64,000 nt of DNA, taken from contig NZ_JAAIYO010000001.1 of the NCBI RefSeq assembly GCF_014930455.1, positions 1,754,524 through 1,818,523 of the forward strand, written 5' to 3'. Under the pieces are notes generated by a model. The model searched no databases and was not told the DNA's origin. It was given only the letters and a program-made list of their open reading frames with translations. Below are positions 47,542 to 57,328 of the stretch, piece after piece. A program made the translations under genes and the position numbers. The first letter of the stretch is position 1. Every line of letters begins with the position of its first letter. Origin of the DNA: Corallococcus soli (GTDB lineage: Bacteria; Myxococcota; Myxococcia; Myxococcales; Myxococcaceae).

Positions 47542-48827
47542 CCGTCCTCCCGCTCGAAGCGCACGCGGTCGCCCAGCTGCATCACGGCGCCGTGCTTCGG
47601 CTCGAACGCGGTGAAGTCCAGCGCCGTGCCCACGAGGTTCCACCCACCGGGCGACGCGAACGGATACACGCCCGTGCGCTCCCCGGCGATGCCCACCGCG
47701 AGCGCCGGCACCCGCGTGCGCGGCGTGGTCAGCCTGGGACAGGCGATGGTGGGGTCCACGTCGCCCAGGTACGCGAAGCCCGGCAGGAACCCCACGCAGC
47801 GCACCGTGTACTCGCGCGCGGTGTGGCGGCGCACCACCTCCTCCTCCGACAGGCCTGCGTGCGCGGCCACCTTCGGCAGGTCCTCGCCGTCGTAGCGCAC
47901 GCGGATGCGCAGCAGCGGACGCTCCACCGGGGCCACGGGCACCACGCGAAGCCGCGTCAGCACGAGCGCGGGAGACTCGGGGGGCGTCGCGGGGTCGAAG
48001 TAGACGCAAGCATGGGACTCGGTGATGACCGCGTCGAGCACACCCGGCAGCGCGCACAGGGCCTCGCGCGCCTGTCGCCGGTCCACCGCCTCCGGCAGCA
48101 CCAGTCGCAGCGCGCTGTCGCCCAGCCACTCCGGAGGACGCTCCAGTGCGTCCAGCATCGCGCGCACCTCGCGGGCCAGCGCCGCCGCCCCCGGCGTGTC
48201 GCCGTGCACGCACAGCGTGTCCACCGCGCCGCCCGTGGCCAGGCGCGTGGTGTTCTGCCTTGCCTGAGCCACGTCCGTCAGCACGGCTCCAGGCTGCCCT
48301 CGCGGAATCAACGAGCCGTCCGGCAGCGTGCCCCGATCCGCGAAGCCCTCCCGCGCATATCCAAGCCCCGCAGCCCGCGCGGCCTCTCGCAGCGCGCCAG
48401 TCCCCGGACCCACCAGCGTGACGTCCGCTCCCATCGCCTCCACCACGCCGTCCACCACCGCCCGCGCCAGCGCGGAGGACGTGTTGGCCGCGTGGTACAG
48501 CGCACCGTGGGGCTTCGCGTGCCGCACCGGCACCCCACGCTCGCGGGCCAGCGCGACCAGCCGGCCGCACTGTGCCGCCACCTGCCCGCGCAGCACCTCC
48601 GGCGCCACGTCCAGGGCCTTGCGGCCGAAGTTCTCGCGGTCCTCGAAGGACGGATGCGCGCCCGCCAGGGTGCCATGCCGCTCGCACAGCTCCAGGGCCC
48701 GTCGCATGGAGTCCGCATCACCCGCGTGACCGCCGCAGGCGATGTTCGCCAGGTGGGCGAGCGCGTAGAGCTGTTCGTCCTCCCCGGGCAGCTCCCCCAG
48801 GTCGATGTTGAGCAGGCACCGCGTCAT
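47538..48827 (-). CDS. Fused 5-oxoprolinase subunits A and B
   Basis: A 429-residue fusion. Residues about 1-235 are PxpA (LamB/YcsF family): NIDLGELPGEDEQL, ANIACGGHAGDADSMRRAL, GAHPSFEDRENFGRK and VRHAKPHGALYH. Residues about 240-429 are PxpB (KipI family), with FDPATPPES, the block YTVRCVGFLPGFAYLGDVDP and VGIAGERTGVYPFASPGGWNLVG. In most bacteria these are separate genes; here one chain joins them, with pxpC following. The enzyme would open 5-oxoproline to glutamate with ATP. ATG 48827 lies 27 bp after the histidine phosphatase gene, so the operon continues. Confidence 0.92.
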   Translation of the reverse strand: MTRCLLNIDLGELPGEDEQLYALAHLANIACGGHAGDADSMRRALELCERHGTLAGAHPSFEDRENFGRKALDVAPEVLRGQVAAQCGRLVALARERGVPVRHAKPHGALYHAANTSSALARAVVDGVVEAMGADVTLVGPGTGALREAARAAGLGYAREGFADRGTLPDGSLIPRGQPGAVLTDVAQARQNTTRLATGGAVDTLCVHGDTPGAAALAREVRAMLDALERPPEWLGDSALRLVLPEAVDRRQAREALCALPGVLDAVITESHACVYFDPATPPESPALVLTRLRVVPVAPVERPLLRIRVRYDGEDLPKVAAHAGLSEEEVVRRHTAREYTVRCVGFLPGFAYLGDVDPTIACPRLTTPRTRVPALAVGIAGERTGVYPFASPGGWNLVGTALDFTAFEPKHGAVMQLGDRVRFEREDG

Positions 48828-48854
48828 GGGCCCACGCTACGCGAGCCCCGCCCG

Positions 48855-49547
48855 TCAGCGGTAGGTGATGAGCGCCCGGTGTTCACCCTCGAAGTGGCCA
48901 TGCTCGTTGAGGGTGGACAGATAGCGGCCCCGCTCGCTGTAGATGACCTTCGTGACGCCACAGTTGGCGAGCGTCCAGTTCGTCCTGAACGCATGCACGT
49001 CCGGGATGCCCAGCAGGTCCTGGCTGATGGCGGTGATGGGGCCCCCGGAGGTGAACACCAGCGCCGTCTTCGACGCCCCCAGCGACGCAATCAGCGCGTC
49101 CATCGCCTCCAGGCAGCGCGCCTTGAAGCCGGGCCAGGACTCCTTGTACTCGCGGTCATGCGCGCCCGCGACCCAGCGCGCGACGGCCTGGGTGAACAGC
49201 TCCTGGTAGGCGCGGCGCGGATCCTTCGCGGCGCCCATCTCCTCGCGCAGCACGGCGCGGTCCGCGTAGCGCGGCGTGTGCCGCTCCACGACCTCCTCGT
49301 GGTCGAACTCGTTGAAGCCCGCCACCCGCCGGGGCTCCACCGGCTGCCCGAGCAGCTGGAGGCACCCGTCCGCCGTCTCCCGGTGCCGCAGCATCGTGCC
49401 CGTCACCACCGCGTCCAGCTTCGGCAGGCGCGAGCGCAGGGATGCTCCCAGCACGCGTGCCTGCTCCTGGCCGACCTCCGACAGCTTGTCGTAGTCCGCC
49501 GCGCCGAAGGACGCCTGCCCATGACGCACGAGATAGACGACGCCCAT
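48855..49547 (-). CDS. Histidine phosphatase family protein
   Basis: A 230-residue branch-1 histidine phosphatase (phosphoglycerate mutase-like). The phosphorylated His9 is in VYLVRHGQAS and the second Arg/His/Glu set appears as MLRHRETAD and later FTSGGPITA in place of the classic SHG(G) motif, which may weaken or redirect activity. The start overlaps the stop of the APH kinase gene by one base (TGATG), so the two are translationally coupled. In this operon it could remove phosphate from a product of the kinase or from CoA-related metabolites; that is inference. Confidence 0.88.
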   Translation of the reverse strand: MGVVYLVRHGQASFGAADYDKLSEVGQEQARVLGASLRSRLPKLDAVVTGTMLRHRETADGCLQLLGQPVEPRRVAGFNEFDHEEVVERHTPRYADRAVLREEMGAAKDPRRAYQELFTQAVARWVAGAHDREYKESWPGFKARCLEAMDALIASLGASKTALVFTSGGPITAISQDLLGIPDVHAFRTNWTLANCGVTKVIYSERGRYLSTLNEHGHFEGEHRALITYR

Positions 49548-50620
49548 CAGCCCCCCGCCTTCTTGATGAGCTGCCGGCAGCGGAACGCGAGGTAGTTCGC
49601 GAGCAGCCAGTAGTTCTTGAACGACGGGTTGCGCGTCTGCTTGTGGTGATAGCGGTAGTAGATCTGCTGGACGATGACCGCGAGCCGGAACACGCCGTAG
49701 ACCTCATAGAAGGTCCAGTTGGCGGGCTTCAGGCCGGTGCGCTCCAGGTAGTACGCCACCACCTCTTCCCGCCGCAGCATGCCGGGCAGGTCGGTGGGCT
49801 GCCGGCGCGTGGCGCGCAGGACCCGGTTGTCATCCGCGTGGACCCAGTAGGCCAGCGTGTTGCCCAGGTCCATCAGCGGATCACCCAGCGTGGCCATCTC
49901 CCAGTCGAGCACCCCGATGACCTCCGTGGGGTCCTCCGGGCTCAGCACCACGTTGTCGAAGCGCCAGTCGTTGTGGATGACGCACGTGGCGATGTCCTGG
50001 GGGACATGGGCCGAAAGCCAGTCGCGCACGTACTTCATGCGGGGCACGTTCCAGGTGCGCGCCTTCTCGTAGCGGTCGGACCAGCCGGAGATCTGCCGCT
50101 GCGGATAGCCCGGCCCCTTGCCCAGCGACGTGAGCCCCACCGCCTGTGCATCCACGCCGTGCAGCGCGATGAGCTTGTCGATGACGTTGAGGCACAGCTG
50201 GCGTGTCCGGGCCTTGTCCAGGTCCAGCCCCCGGGGCAGGTGCTTGCGCGGGATGAGGCCGGGGATGCGCTCCATCACGTAGAACTCCGTGCCCAGCACG
50301 GCCGGGTCCTGGCACAGCCCCACCATCGTGGGCACCACCGGATAGGCGGGCTTGAGCGCCTGCTGCACGGTGTACTCGCGCGACATGTCGTGCGCGGACT
50401 TCGCCTTGGTGCCGGCGGGAGGCCTGCGCAGGATGAGGTCGCGGTTCTCGTACTTCAGGCGGTAGGTCCAGTTCGACGCGCCGCCCGTGTACTGGGTGAC
50501 CTCCGGCGTGCCCACGAGCGAGGGCACCTGGGCCTTGAGCCACGCATCCACGGCGGGCACGTCCAGGGCTTCTCCGGAGCGCACCGCCTTGCCTTCATCC
50601 AGGGGGACGGACGCCGCCAT
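49547..50620 (-). CDS. APH-family phosphotransferase, ACAD10/11-like kinase half
   Basis: A 357-residue aminoglycoside-phosphotransferase-fold kinase. The catalytic loop is VIHNDWRFDN with Asp218 and Asn223, and the metal-binding block is VLDWEMATLGDPLMDLG with Asp239. This variant (YTGGASNWTYRL, HNDWRFDN, DPLMDLGNTLAYW) is the one fused to acyl-CoA dehydrogenase in animal ACAD10/ACAD11 and found as the LvaA kinase of levulinate degradation in Pseudomonas. It likely phosphorylates the 4-hydroxyl of a hydroxyacyl-CoA. It starts 2 bp after the acyl-CoA dehydrogenase gene and overlaps the phosphatase gene by one base. Confidence 0.9.
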   Translation of the reverse strand: MAASVPLDEGKAVRSGEALDVPAVDAWLKAQVPSLVGTPEVTQYTGGASNWTYRLKYENRDLILRRPPAGTKAKSAHDMSREYTVQQALKPAYPVVPTMVGLCQDPAVLGTEFYVMERIPGLIPRKHLPRGLDLDKARTRQLCLNVIDKLIALHGVDAQAVGLTSLGKGPGYPQRQISGWSDRYEKARTWNVPRMKYVRDWLSAHVPQDIATCVIHNDWRFDNVVLSPEDPTEVIGVLDWEMATLGDPLMDLGNTLAYWVHADDNRVLRATRRQPTDLPGMLRREEVVAYYLERTGLKPANWTFYEVYGVFRLAVIVQQIYYRYHHKQTRNPSFKNYWLLANYLAFRCRQLIKKAGG

Positions 50621-50622
50621 GG

Positions 50623-51870
50623 TCAGCTCCCCCGGGAGAAGCCGCGCTTCGCGAGCTCGATGCGGGTGATGACGCCCTTGTGCACCTCGTCCGGGCCGTC
50701 CGCGATGCGCAGGCTGCGCGCCTGGGCGAAGAAGCCCGCGAGCGGCGTGTCGCGCGACACGCCCGCGCCGCCATGCAACTGGATGGCGTCGTCCACGACC
50801 TTCTGGAGCACGTTGGGAGCCACGACCTTGATGGCGGAGATCTCGGTCATCGCTCCCATCGCGCCCACGTCATCCAGCTTCCAGGCCGCGTACAGCGTGA
50901 GCAGGCGGGCCTGGTCGATGGCGATGCGCGCCTCCGCCACGCGCTCGCGGTTGCCGCCCAGGTTGAGCAGCGGCTTGCCGAACGCGCTGCGGCCCATGCC
51001 CCGGTCGATCATCAGCTCCAGTGCCCGCTCCGCCGCGCCAATGCAGCGCATGCAGTGGTGGATGCGGCCCGGCCCCAGGCGGCCCTGCGCGATTTCGAAG
51101 CCCATGCCTGGCCCGGAGATGAGGGCGGAGCGCGGCAGGCGCACATCATGGAAGTGCACCTCGCCGTGGCCGTGCGGGGCGTCATGGTCGCCGTACACGG
51201 GCAGCATGCGGATGATCTCCACGCCCGGCGCGTCCATGGGAACGAGCACCATGGAGTGCTGGTGGTGGCGGTCCGCGCCCGTCTCCGGGGTGCGGCCCAT
51301 GAAGATGGCCACCTTGGCGTTGGGGTGGCCCAGACCGCTGGACCACCACTTCTTGCCGCTCAGCACCACGTCGTCGCCGTCCAGCACGGCGGTGGCCTGC
51401 ATGTTGGTGGCGTCCGACGACGCCGCGTCCGGCTCCGTCATGCAGAACACGGAGCGGATGTCGCCCGCGAGCAGCGGCTTCAGCCACTGCTCCTGCTGTT
51501 CGGGGGACCCGTAGCGCCAGATGACCTCCATGTTGCCGGTGTCCGGGGCGCTGCAGTTGAAGACCTCCGGCGCCATGAAGCTGCGGCCCATCTGCTCCGC
51601 GAGCGGCGCGTACTCCAGCGTGCTCAGCCCCGCGCCCAGCTTCGCGTCCGGGAGGAAGAGGTTCCAGAGCCCCTCCGCCTTCGCGCGCGCCTTGAGCTCC
51701 ACCATCACGGGCGGCACCTTCCACTGGCGCCAGTCCCCGCCGGCCTCCATGGCGTGCAGGGCCTGGAGGTAGGCGCCCTCCACCGGCTCGATGTGTTCGC
51801 GCATGAAGCGCTTCACGCGCTCCAGGTATTCGGTCGTCCTGGCGGAGGGCTGGAAGTCCATGCAGGGCAT
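50623..51870 (-). CDS. Acyl-CoA dehydrogenase, ACAD10/11-like
   Basis: A 415-residue flavin acyl-CoA dehydrogenase with the N-terminal helical domain, the FAD motif CMTEPDAASSDATN and the C-terminal block IQLHGGAGVSRDTPLAGFFAQARSLRIADGPDEVH. The GRIHHCMRCIGAAERALELM stretch is typical of the ACAD10/11 branch. In that branch the enzyme takes a 4-phosphoacyl-CoA made by the partner kinase and yields an enoyl-CoA. It heads a minus-strand operon with the APH kinase 2 bp downstream. Start is ATG 51870, with ATG 51861 as alternative. The 255-bp region upstream has no gene I can support. Confidence 0.92.
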   Translation of the reverse strand: MPCMDFQPSARTTEYLERVKRFMREHIEPVEGAYLQALHAMEAGGDWRQWKVPPVMVELKARAKAEGLWNLFLPDAKLGAGLSTLEYAPLAEQMGRSFMAPEVFNCSAPDTGNMEVIWRYGSPEQQEQWLKPLLAGDIRSVFCMTEPDAASSDATNMQATAVLDGDDVVLSGKKWWSSGLGHPNAKVAIFMGRTPETGADRHHQHSMVLVPMDAPGVEIIRMLPVYGDHDAPHGHGEVHFHDVRLPRSALISGPGMGFEIAQGRLGPGRIHHCMRCIGAAERALELMIDRGMGRSAFGKPLLNLGGNRERVAEARIAIDQARLLTLYAAWKLDDVGAMGAMTEISAIKVVAPNVLQKVVDDAIQLHGGAGVSRDTPLAGFFAQARSLRIADGPDEVHKGVITRIELAKRGFSRGS

Positions 51871-52125
51871 CCTGCGCTCCGGCGGGTTGATGAGGCCACT
51901 GAATGTTGGTCATGTGTTCCCATGAAGCCTGTTCAGGGCTCAGCGGTCCGTCCGGCGCTCGAAATCAACCGACCGGCCCTCGGCATCCGCGATGCGCTCG
52001 CGCTCCTCCAGCATGCGGTGCACCGCACCCGGCACTCCGCCACGGAGCCTGGCGCCTCCTTGCGTGTGCAGGGAGCCGCGGGCGCCGGCCTCGGACTGGA
52101 CACGCTGCTGCATAAAGGAGGAGAA

Positions 52126-53361
52126 GTGAGACTGCGGATGCGCCCGTGCCGGCCTGGAATCATTCGCAGTAGACTCAACACCATGAATCCCACAGCGTGG
52201 TGTCTGGGCCTCTTGCTCGTCATCGTGGCCCAGGGCTCAGCGCGTGCGGCCGGGCCGAAGCCTGTTCATCGTGTGCTGACCTGGAAAGTCGAAGGGGTCC
52301 CGCAGCGGCTGACGACGGTGTCGGAGGACGATGGGCCTGTCCTGCCAAGGGTGGCGCCGGATACACGCATCCATCTTCTGAGTGTCATCGGACCGATGGT
52401 GACAACCCGGTTCATGCACACGTGGATGGGCGCCATGGGAGGATACGTCACCGAATCCATGCGGGTGGAATATCGCGGGAAGTATCGCTTCTCGCTGGGT
52501 GAGTACCTGGAGGAAACGGGCCAGGGAGGGCGGGTGCTCGCAGCAATGCTCAAGCTTCCGGGTGTTCCATCGAAGGAGCGCTGTCCTGCCCCCTCGGAGG
52601 TGAGGGAGCAGCCCTCCTTCACGAAGGGCCGAGAGCACCTCCTCGCGGCGGGCTGTGCACATCCGAAGTGGCTCAAGCTGGAGCCGGAGGCATTCTCCAT
52701 CCTGGACTGGGATGACGAGGACAAAGTCCTGCTGGCCATCCAGATCTTCCATCCGGAGGGAATGCGCACGTCGAATCACATGGAGCGGGTGGGCGTCTGG
52801 CTGACGGCGCCTCCAGAATGGAGGCCCTGGCTGGAGGCTGCACGCCGCGGCGAGGGACTGTTCGAAGACCAGCGGGCTGACTGGGTGAAGCGGCTCTCAC
52901 CGCGGGAACTCGCTGCCGTACGTGCACGTGTGGCGAAGCTGAAGCCCACGGCTCGCCGGAAGTTCATCGCGGAGTCGGTGCACCGAGCGCAAAAGGCAAC
53001 TCTGAGCGCGGCGGACCTGGTGGATGAGTTCTTCCCGGAGCCGAAGGACGGAGAATTGGACCTGGAAACGCAGTGGGCGTGGTCGGACCGGGTGCTCTAC
53101 CTGCGACACACGCCCCGCTGCCGCAAGGCCGCAGAGGTGGTCTTTCGCGGGCAGTGGGCCCCGGAAACCGAGAAGGCCATCGTCTCCAATCTCACGCAGT
53201 GTGGAGGCTTTTGGGGGCAAGCGCCTCCGGAAGGCTGCGTGGAGCAAGCCGCCCCGGCAGCCTGTATCAAGCCCTGGGTCGAGGCCCAGCACGCGCAAGA
53301 ACGGAGCGCGCGTCAGCTTTCCCCGGTGCATGACCGCGAGGGCCGTGCGCCCGTTGAATGA
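52126..53361 (+). CDS. Secreted protein of unknown function
   Basis: A protein of 411 residues if it begins at GTG 52126, which follows AAAGGAGGAG; ATG 52138 and ATG 52183 are other in-frame choices (392 residues for the last). All choices place a signal peptide MNPTAWCLGLLLVIVAQGSARA at or near the N terminus, so the product is exported. The mature part holds several Cys, a stretch HPEGMRTSNHMERVGVWLTAPPEW and a Cys-rich end (CVEQAAPAACIKPW). No family was recognised. Base composition and codon use are slightly less GC-extreme than its neighbours, hinting at an accessory gene. Confidence 0.75.
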   Translation: MRLRMRPCRPGIIRSRLNTMNPTAWCLGLLLVIVAQGSARAAGPKPVHRVLTWKVEGVPQRLTTVSEDDGPVLPRVAPDTRIHLLSVIGPMVTTRFMHTWMGAMGGYVTESMRVEYRGKYRFSLGEYLEETGQGGRVLAAMLKLPGVPSKERCPAPSEVREQPSFTKGREHLLAAGCAHPKWLKLEPEAFSILDWDDEDKVLLAIQIFHPEGMRTSNHMERVGVWLTAPPEWRPWLEAARRGEGLFEDQRADWVKRLSPRELAAVRARVAKLKPTARRKFIAESVHRAQKATLSAADLVDEFFPEPKDGELDLETQWAWSDRVLYLRHTPRCRKAAEVVFRGQWAPETEKAIVSNLTQCGGFWGQAPPEGCVEQAAPAACIKPWVEAQHAQERSARQLSPVHDREGRAPVE

Positions 53362-53454
53362 CGCTCCAGTCCTTTGAACCGGATGGAACTCAATGCGCGG
53401 CCTGCTGCATGTCTCGTCCAGGCATGAGAGCGCAGGCGTCTTGTTTCAGGGGGG

Positions 53455-54873
53455 CTACGGACCCGGCTGCCGCCACCCGGGCTTTCGGCGCGCGTAGAGC
53501 ACGAAGGGCACGGCGGCCAGCGTGAAGACCAGTCCTCCCAGTCGCGCCACATAGGCGAGGGGTTGTTCCACATGGAGCTGCTTGGGCGGCACGAAGCCCA
53601 CGATGAAGGCCAGGGCGCAGGACACGATTCCCACGCAGGCGAGCAGGGGCAGGGCAGGGGCCCGGTAGCCTCGCGGGATGTCGGGGCGCGTGCGACGCAG
53701 CTTCAGCGCCGACACGAACAGCAATCCATACATGGGGATGTAGAGCTGCGTCGTCATGGCGGCGAGCGCCCAATAGACCTGGTTGACGTCCTTCGCGACG
53801 AAGAACGCCAGGGCGAGCAGCGTCACCACCACACCTTGCGTCGCCAGGAGCCCCGTGGGGGTGCCATGGCTGTTGGTGCGCTGGAAGAGCGGCGGTAGCA
53901 GGCCCTTGCGCCCCACCAGCAGCAGGCTGTGGTTGGGGCCCAGCATCCAGGTGAGCACCGTGCCCAGCGTGGCGAGCAGGAACAGCACCGCGAAGACCGG
54001 GGCCACCCACTTCAAGCCATACACGTTCAGGTACGTCTCGAAGGCCTGGATGAGTCCCGCGCTCAAATCCAGTTGCTGGGTCTGGACGGCCACGGCGACG
54101 CCCAGCGTGGAGAACACGAACATGAGCGTGGCGAGGAACGCCATCAGCACCATGGCCTTCGGATAGCCATGGCGCGCGTCCTTCATCTCCCGGACGTGCA
54201 CCGCGCTCACCTCCACGCCGCCGTATGCGAGGAAGTTGCCCACCACGAGCACCAGCCCGCCGATGCCGGACCACGGCGGCAGGAAGTGACTCGCCGCCAG
54301 CGGCGTGGCGGATGCGTGGCCGCCGAGGAGGTATGCCACCGCCAGCACCGTCAGCAGCACCGTGGGGATCACGATGCCGAGCACCACGCCCCACACGGAG
54401 AAGCGCGAGGCGTGACCCACGCCGTGCAGGGCCACCGCCGCGCACAGGCCGAAGCCCGCCATCACGAAGGCGCCATTGAAGGGGCCGCTGCGCGCAAGCC
54501 CCGGCGACACGAGGTACGCGAGGTTGCCCGCGGCGAAGGACAACAGCAGGGGATAGAAGATGATGTTCTGCGCCCACTGCTGCCACGCGGCGCAGAACGC
54601 CCACTTCTCACCCAGCGCTTCGTGCACCCATGTGAAGACGCCTCCGGGCCAGGTGCTGCCCAGCTCGGCGGCGATGAAGGCCGCGGGCAGCAGGAAGACC
54701 AGCGCGGGGATGAGGTACAGCACCACCGAACCCAGCCCATACTCGGACATTGCCGCGACGTTGGTCAGGTTGATGACGGCCGAGGCCGACAACAGCCCCA
54801 TCGCGGGCCAGTTCATTCCCCGACCAGGGCGGCTCGCGGGAGTCACAGGGGGCGACACGGGCATGTCGGGCAA
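53455..54873 (-). CDS. APC-family amino acid permease
   Basis: A 472-residue permease with about 12 hydrophobic segments. The N-terminal helix MGLLSASAVINLTNVAAMSEYGLGSVVLYLIPALVFLLPAA and the block AAELGSTWPGGVFTWVHEALG are typical of the glutamate:GABA antiporter (GadC-like) branch of the APC superfamily; NFLAYGGVEVSAVHVREMKD is a second family signature. It probably exchanges or imports an amino acid in the inner membrane. No decarboxylase gene is adjacent, so an acid-resistance role cannot be assumed. It is convergent with the secreted-protein gene. Confidence 0.9.
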   Translation of the reverse strand: MPDMPVSPPVTPASRPGRGMNWPAMGLLSASAVINLTNVAAMSEYGLGSVVLYLIPALVFLLPAAFIAAELGSTWPGGVFTWVHEALGEKWAFCAAWQQWAQNIIFYPLLLSFAAGNLAYLVSPGLARSGPFNGAFVMAGFGLCAAVALHGVGHASRFSVWGVVLGIVIPTVLLTVLAVAYLLGGHASATPLAASHFLPPWSGIGGLVLVVGNFLAYGGVEVSAVHVREMKDARHGYPKAMVLMAFLATLMFVFSTLGVAVAVQTQQLDLSAGLIQAFETYLNVYGLKWVAPVFAVLFLLATLGTVLTWMLGPNHSLLLVGRKGLLPPLFQRTNSHGTPTGLLATQGVVVTLLALAFFVAKDVNQVYWALAAMTTQLYIPMYGLLFVSALKLRRTRPDIPRGYRAPALPLLACVGIVSCALAFIVGFVPPKQLHVEQPLAYVARLGGLVFTLAAVPFVLYARRKPGWRQPGP

Positions 54874-55187
54874 CCTTTCACCAGGGAGTTCTCAATGGCG
54901 CCGCCGTGCGGCAATGGCGCGACGTCGCTCGAAGTACGCGAGTGAAAGCTCGTCCCACAGCAAGAGGGTGTGCAGTGCGTTCCCTCGTACTCCCAGCCGT
55001 CCCGAGCGTGGCTGTCATTCCTTTTCCAGACCTGCGGGAGAGCCCCGTCCGGGGAGACACCGGCGTGCCCGGTAGCCTGCCCCAAGGGCTGCCGTCGGTG
55101 CCTTGACCCGGGTTCCAGTCCGCTGGGTGCACACCCGCCCCTCATGGACCGGCCGAGATGCGCGGAGCGTGGCTACACTCCATGGCC
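54874..55187. other. 314-bp divergent intergenic region with three consecutive hairpins
   Basis: No gene is supported here. It separates the permease (minus) from the class V aminotransferase (plus). Within 55043-55090 three stem-loops follow each other: CCCC/GGGG (GTCC loop), ACCGG/CCGGT and AGCC/GGCT. They may form a structured leader of the aminotransferase mRNA, but no known riboswitch core was found. Confidence 0.35.
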
Positions 55188-56327
55188 ATGAGCGCCCCCT
55201 TCGAGTCCTACCGCGCCGAGTTCCCCGTCCTCGGTGAGCAGCTCTACCTCAACCACGCGGGCGTCGCGCCCACCAGCCTGCGCGCGGCCTCCGCCGTGAA
55301 GGGGTGGATGGACGATCTGGTGCACCACGGCATCCTCCACGAGCGCGGCTGGGAGGCCCACAGCGAGCACGTGCGGGGGCTCGCCGCGAGCATCATCGGG
55401 GCGGAGCCAGGGGAGGTGGCCTTCGTGCGCAACACCAGCCACGGCCTGGGGCTGGTGGCGGAGGGGCTGGACTGGAAGCCCGGAGACGAGGTCGCCGTCG
55501 CCACCAGCCTCGAATACCCCTCCAACGTCTATCCCTGGCTGCACCTCAAGGAGCGGGGCGTGGAGGTCCGCGAGATCGCCACGCCGAACGGGGGCGTGAC
55601 GCCGGAGGCCGTGGCGGCGGTGCTCACCCCGCGCACGCGGCTGGTGGCGGTGTCGTCGGTGCAGTTCGCCACCGGGCACCGCACGAACCTGGAGGCGCTG
55701 GGCGCGCTGTGCGAACGCGCGGGCGTGCTCCTGTGCGTGGACGGCATCCAGAGCGTGGGCTGCATCCCGGTGGACGTGAAGAAGAGCCGCATCCACTTCC
55801 TCAGCGCGGACAGCCACAAGTGGATGCTGGGCATCTCCGGCATCGGGTTCCTGTACGTCGCGAAGGACGTGCTGCCGCGCGTGCGCCCCGCCCTGGTGGG
55901 CTGGCGGAGCACCACCGACGCGTGGAACTTCAACCGCTCCCACTTCGAGCTGCGCCCGGACGCGGCGAAGTTCGAGGAAGGCAGCGCCGCGTACCCCGGC
56001 ATCTACGCGATGGGCGCCGCGCTGGAGCTGCTGCTGGAGGTGGGGACGGACGCCATCGGCGCGCGGATTGGAGGACTGGTGGCCCGGCTGGATGCGGGGC
56101 TGCGCGACCTGGGCTGCGAGGTGGGACCCGCGCCCGAGGACCGCGCGGGCATCCTCACCTTCCTGCCCCCGGACGCCTCGGTCCGCGTGCTCAGCGCGCA
56201 CCTCTCCGAGCGCAAGGTGGCCCACTCCGTGCGGCGCGGACGCATCCGCCTGTCGCCGCACTTCTACAACACGCCCGAGGAGATGGACCGGCTGGTGGCG
56301 CTGGTGCGCGCGTACCGGCCCGGGTGA
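55188..56327 (+). CDS. Class V aminotransferase (cysteine desulfurase-like)
   Basis: A 379-residue fold-type I PLP enzyme of class V. It has LYLNHAGVAPTS at the N terminus, the PLP Asp185 and Gln188 in LLCVDGIQSVG, and the Schiff-base Lys211 in SADSHKWMLGISG. The set RRGRIRLSPHFYNTPEEMDRLV at the C terminus is typical. The class includes cysteine desulfurases, isopenicillin epimerases and kynureninase-like enzymes; no Cys in the usual desulfurase loop was found, so it is probably not a standard IscS/SufS. Start ATG 55188 or 55182. It is convergent with cysK, 40 bp between stops. Confidence 0.9.
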   Translation: MSAPFESYRAEFPVLGEQLYLNHAGVAPTSLRAASAVKGWMDDLVHHGILHERGWEAHSEHVRGLAASIIGAEPGEVAFVRNTSHGLGLVAEGLDWKPGDEVAVATSLEYPSNVYPWLHLKERGVEVREIATPNGGVTPEAVAAVLTPRTRLVAVSSVQFATGHRTNLEALGALCERAGVLLCVDGIQSVGCIPVDVKKSRIHFLSADSHKWMLGISGIGFLYVAKDVLPRVRPALVGWRSTTDAWNFNRSHFELRPDAAKFEEGSAAYPGIYAMGAALELLLEVGTDAIGARIGGLVARLDAGLRDLGCEVGPAPEDRAGILTFLPPDASVRVLSAHLSERKVAHSVRRGRIRLSPHFYNTPEEMDRLVALVRAYRPG

Positions 56328-56367
56328 GGGCTGCTGGCTCCGCACCCGGACCTTACGGGAGGGCTGG

Positions 56368-57288
<921 letters not shown>

Positions 57289-57328
57289 GGCGTCTCCTGT
57301 GCGGGGAAGGGCACTGCGTTGGGGGTTC

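Noticed and set aside
51871..52125. Extension of the secreted protein to ATG 51922
   Set aside because: It would put about 70 polar residues before a clear signal peptide, while a strong ribosome-binding site lies directly before GTG 52126.
55030..55105. Glycine riboswitch upstream of the class V aminotransferase
   Set aside because: A GGGAGAG is present but the conserved GCCGAAG and GCAA parts and the CAGGCAAA strand are missing.
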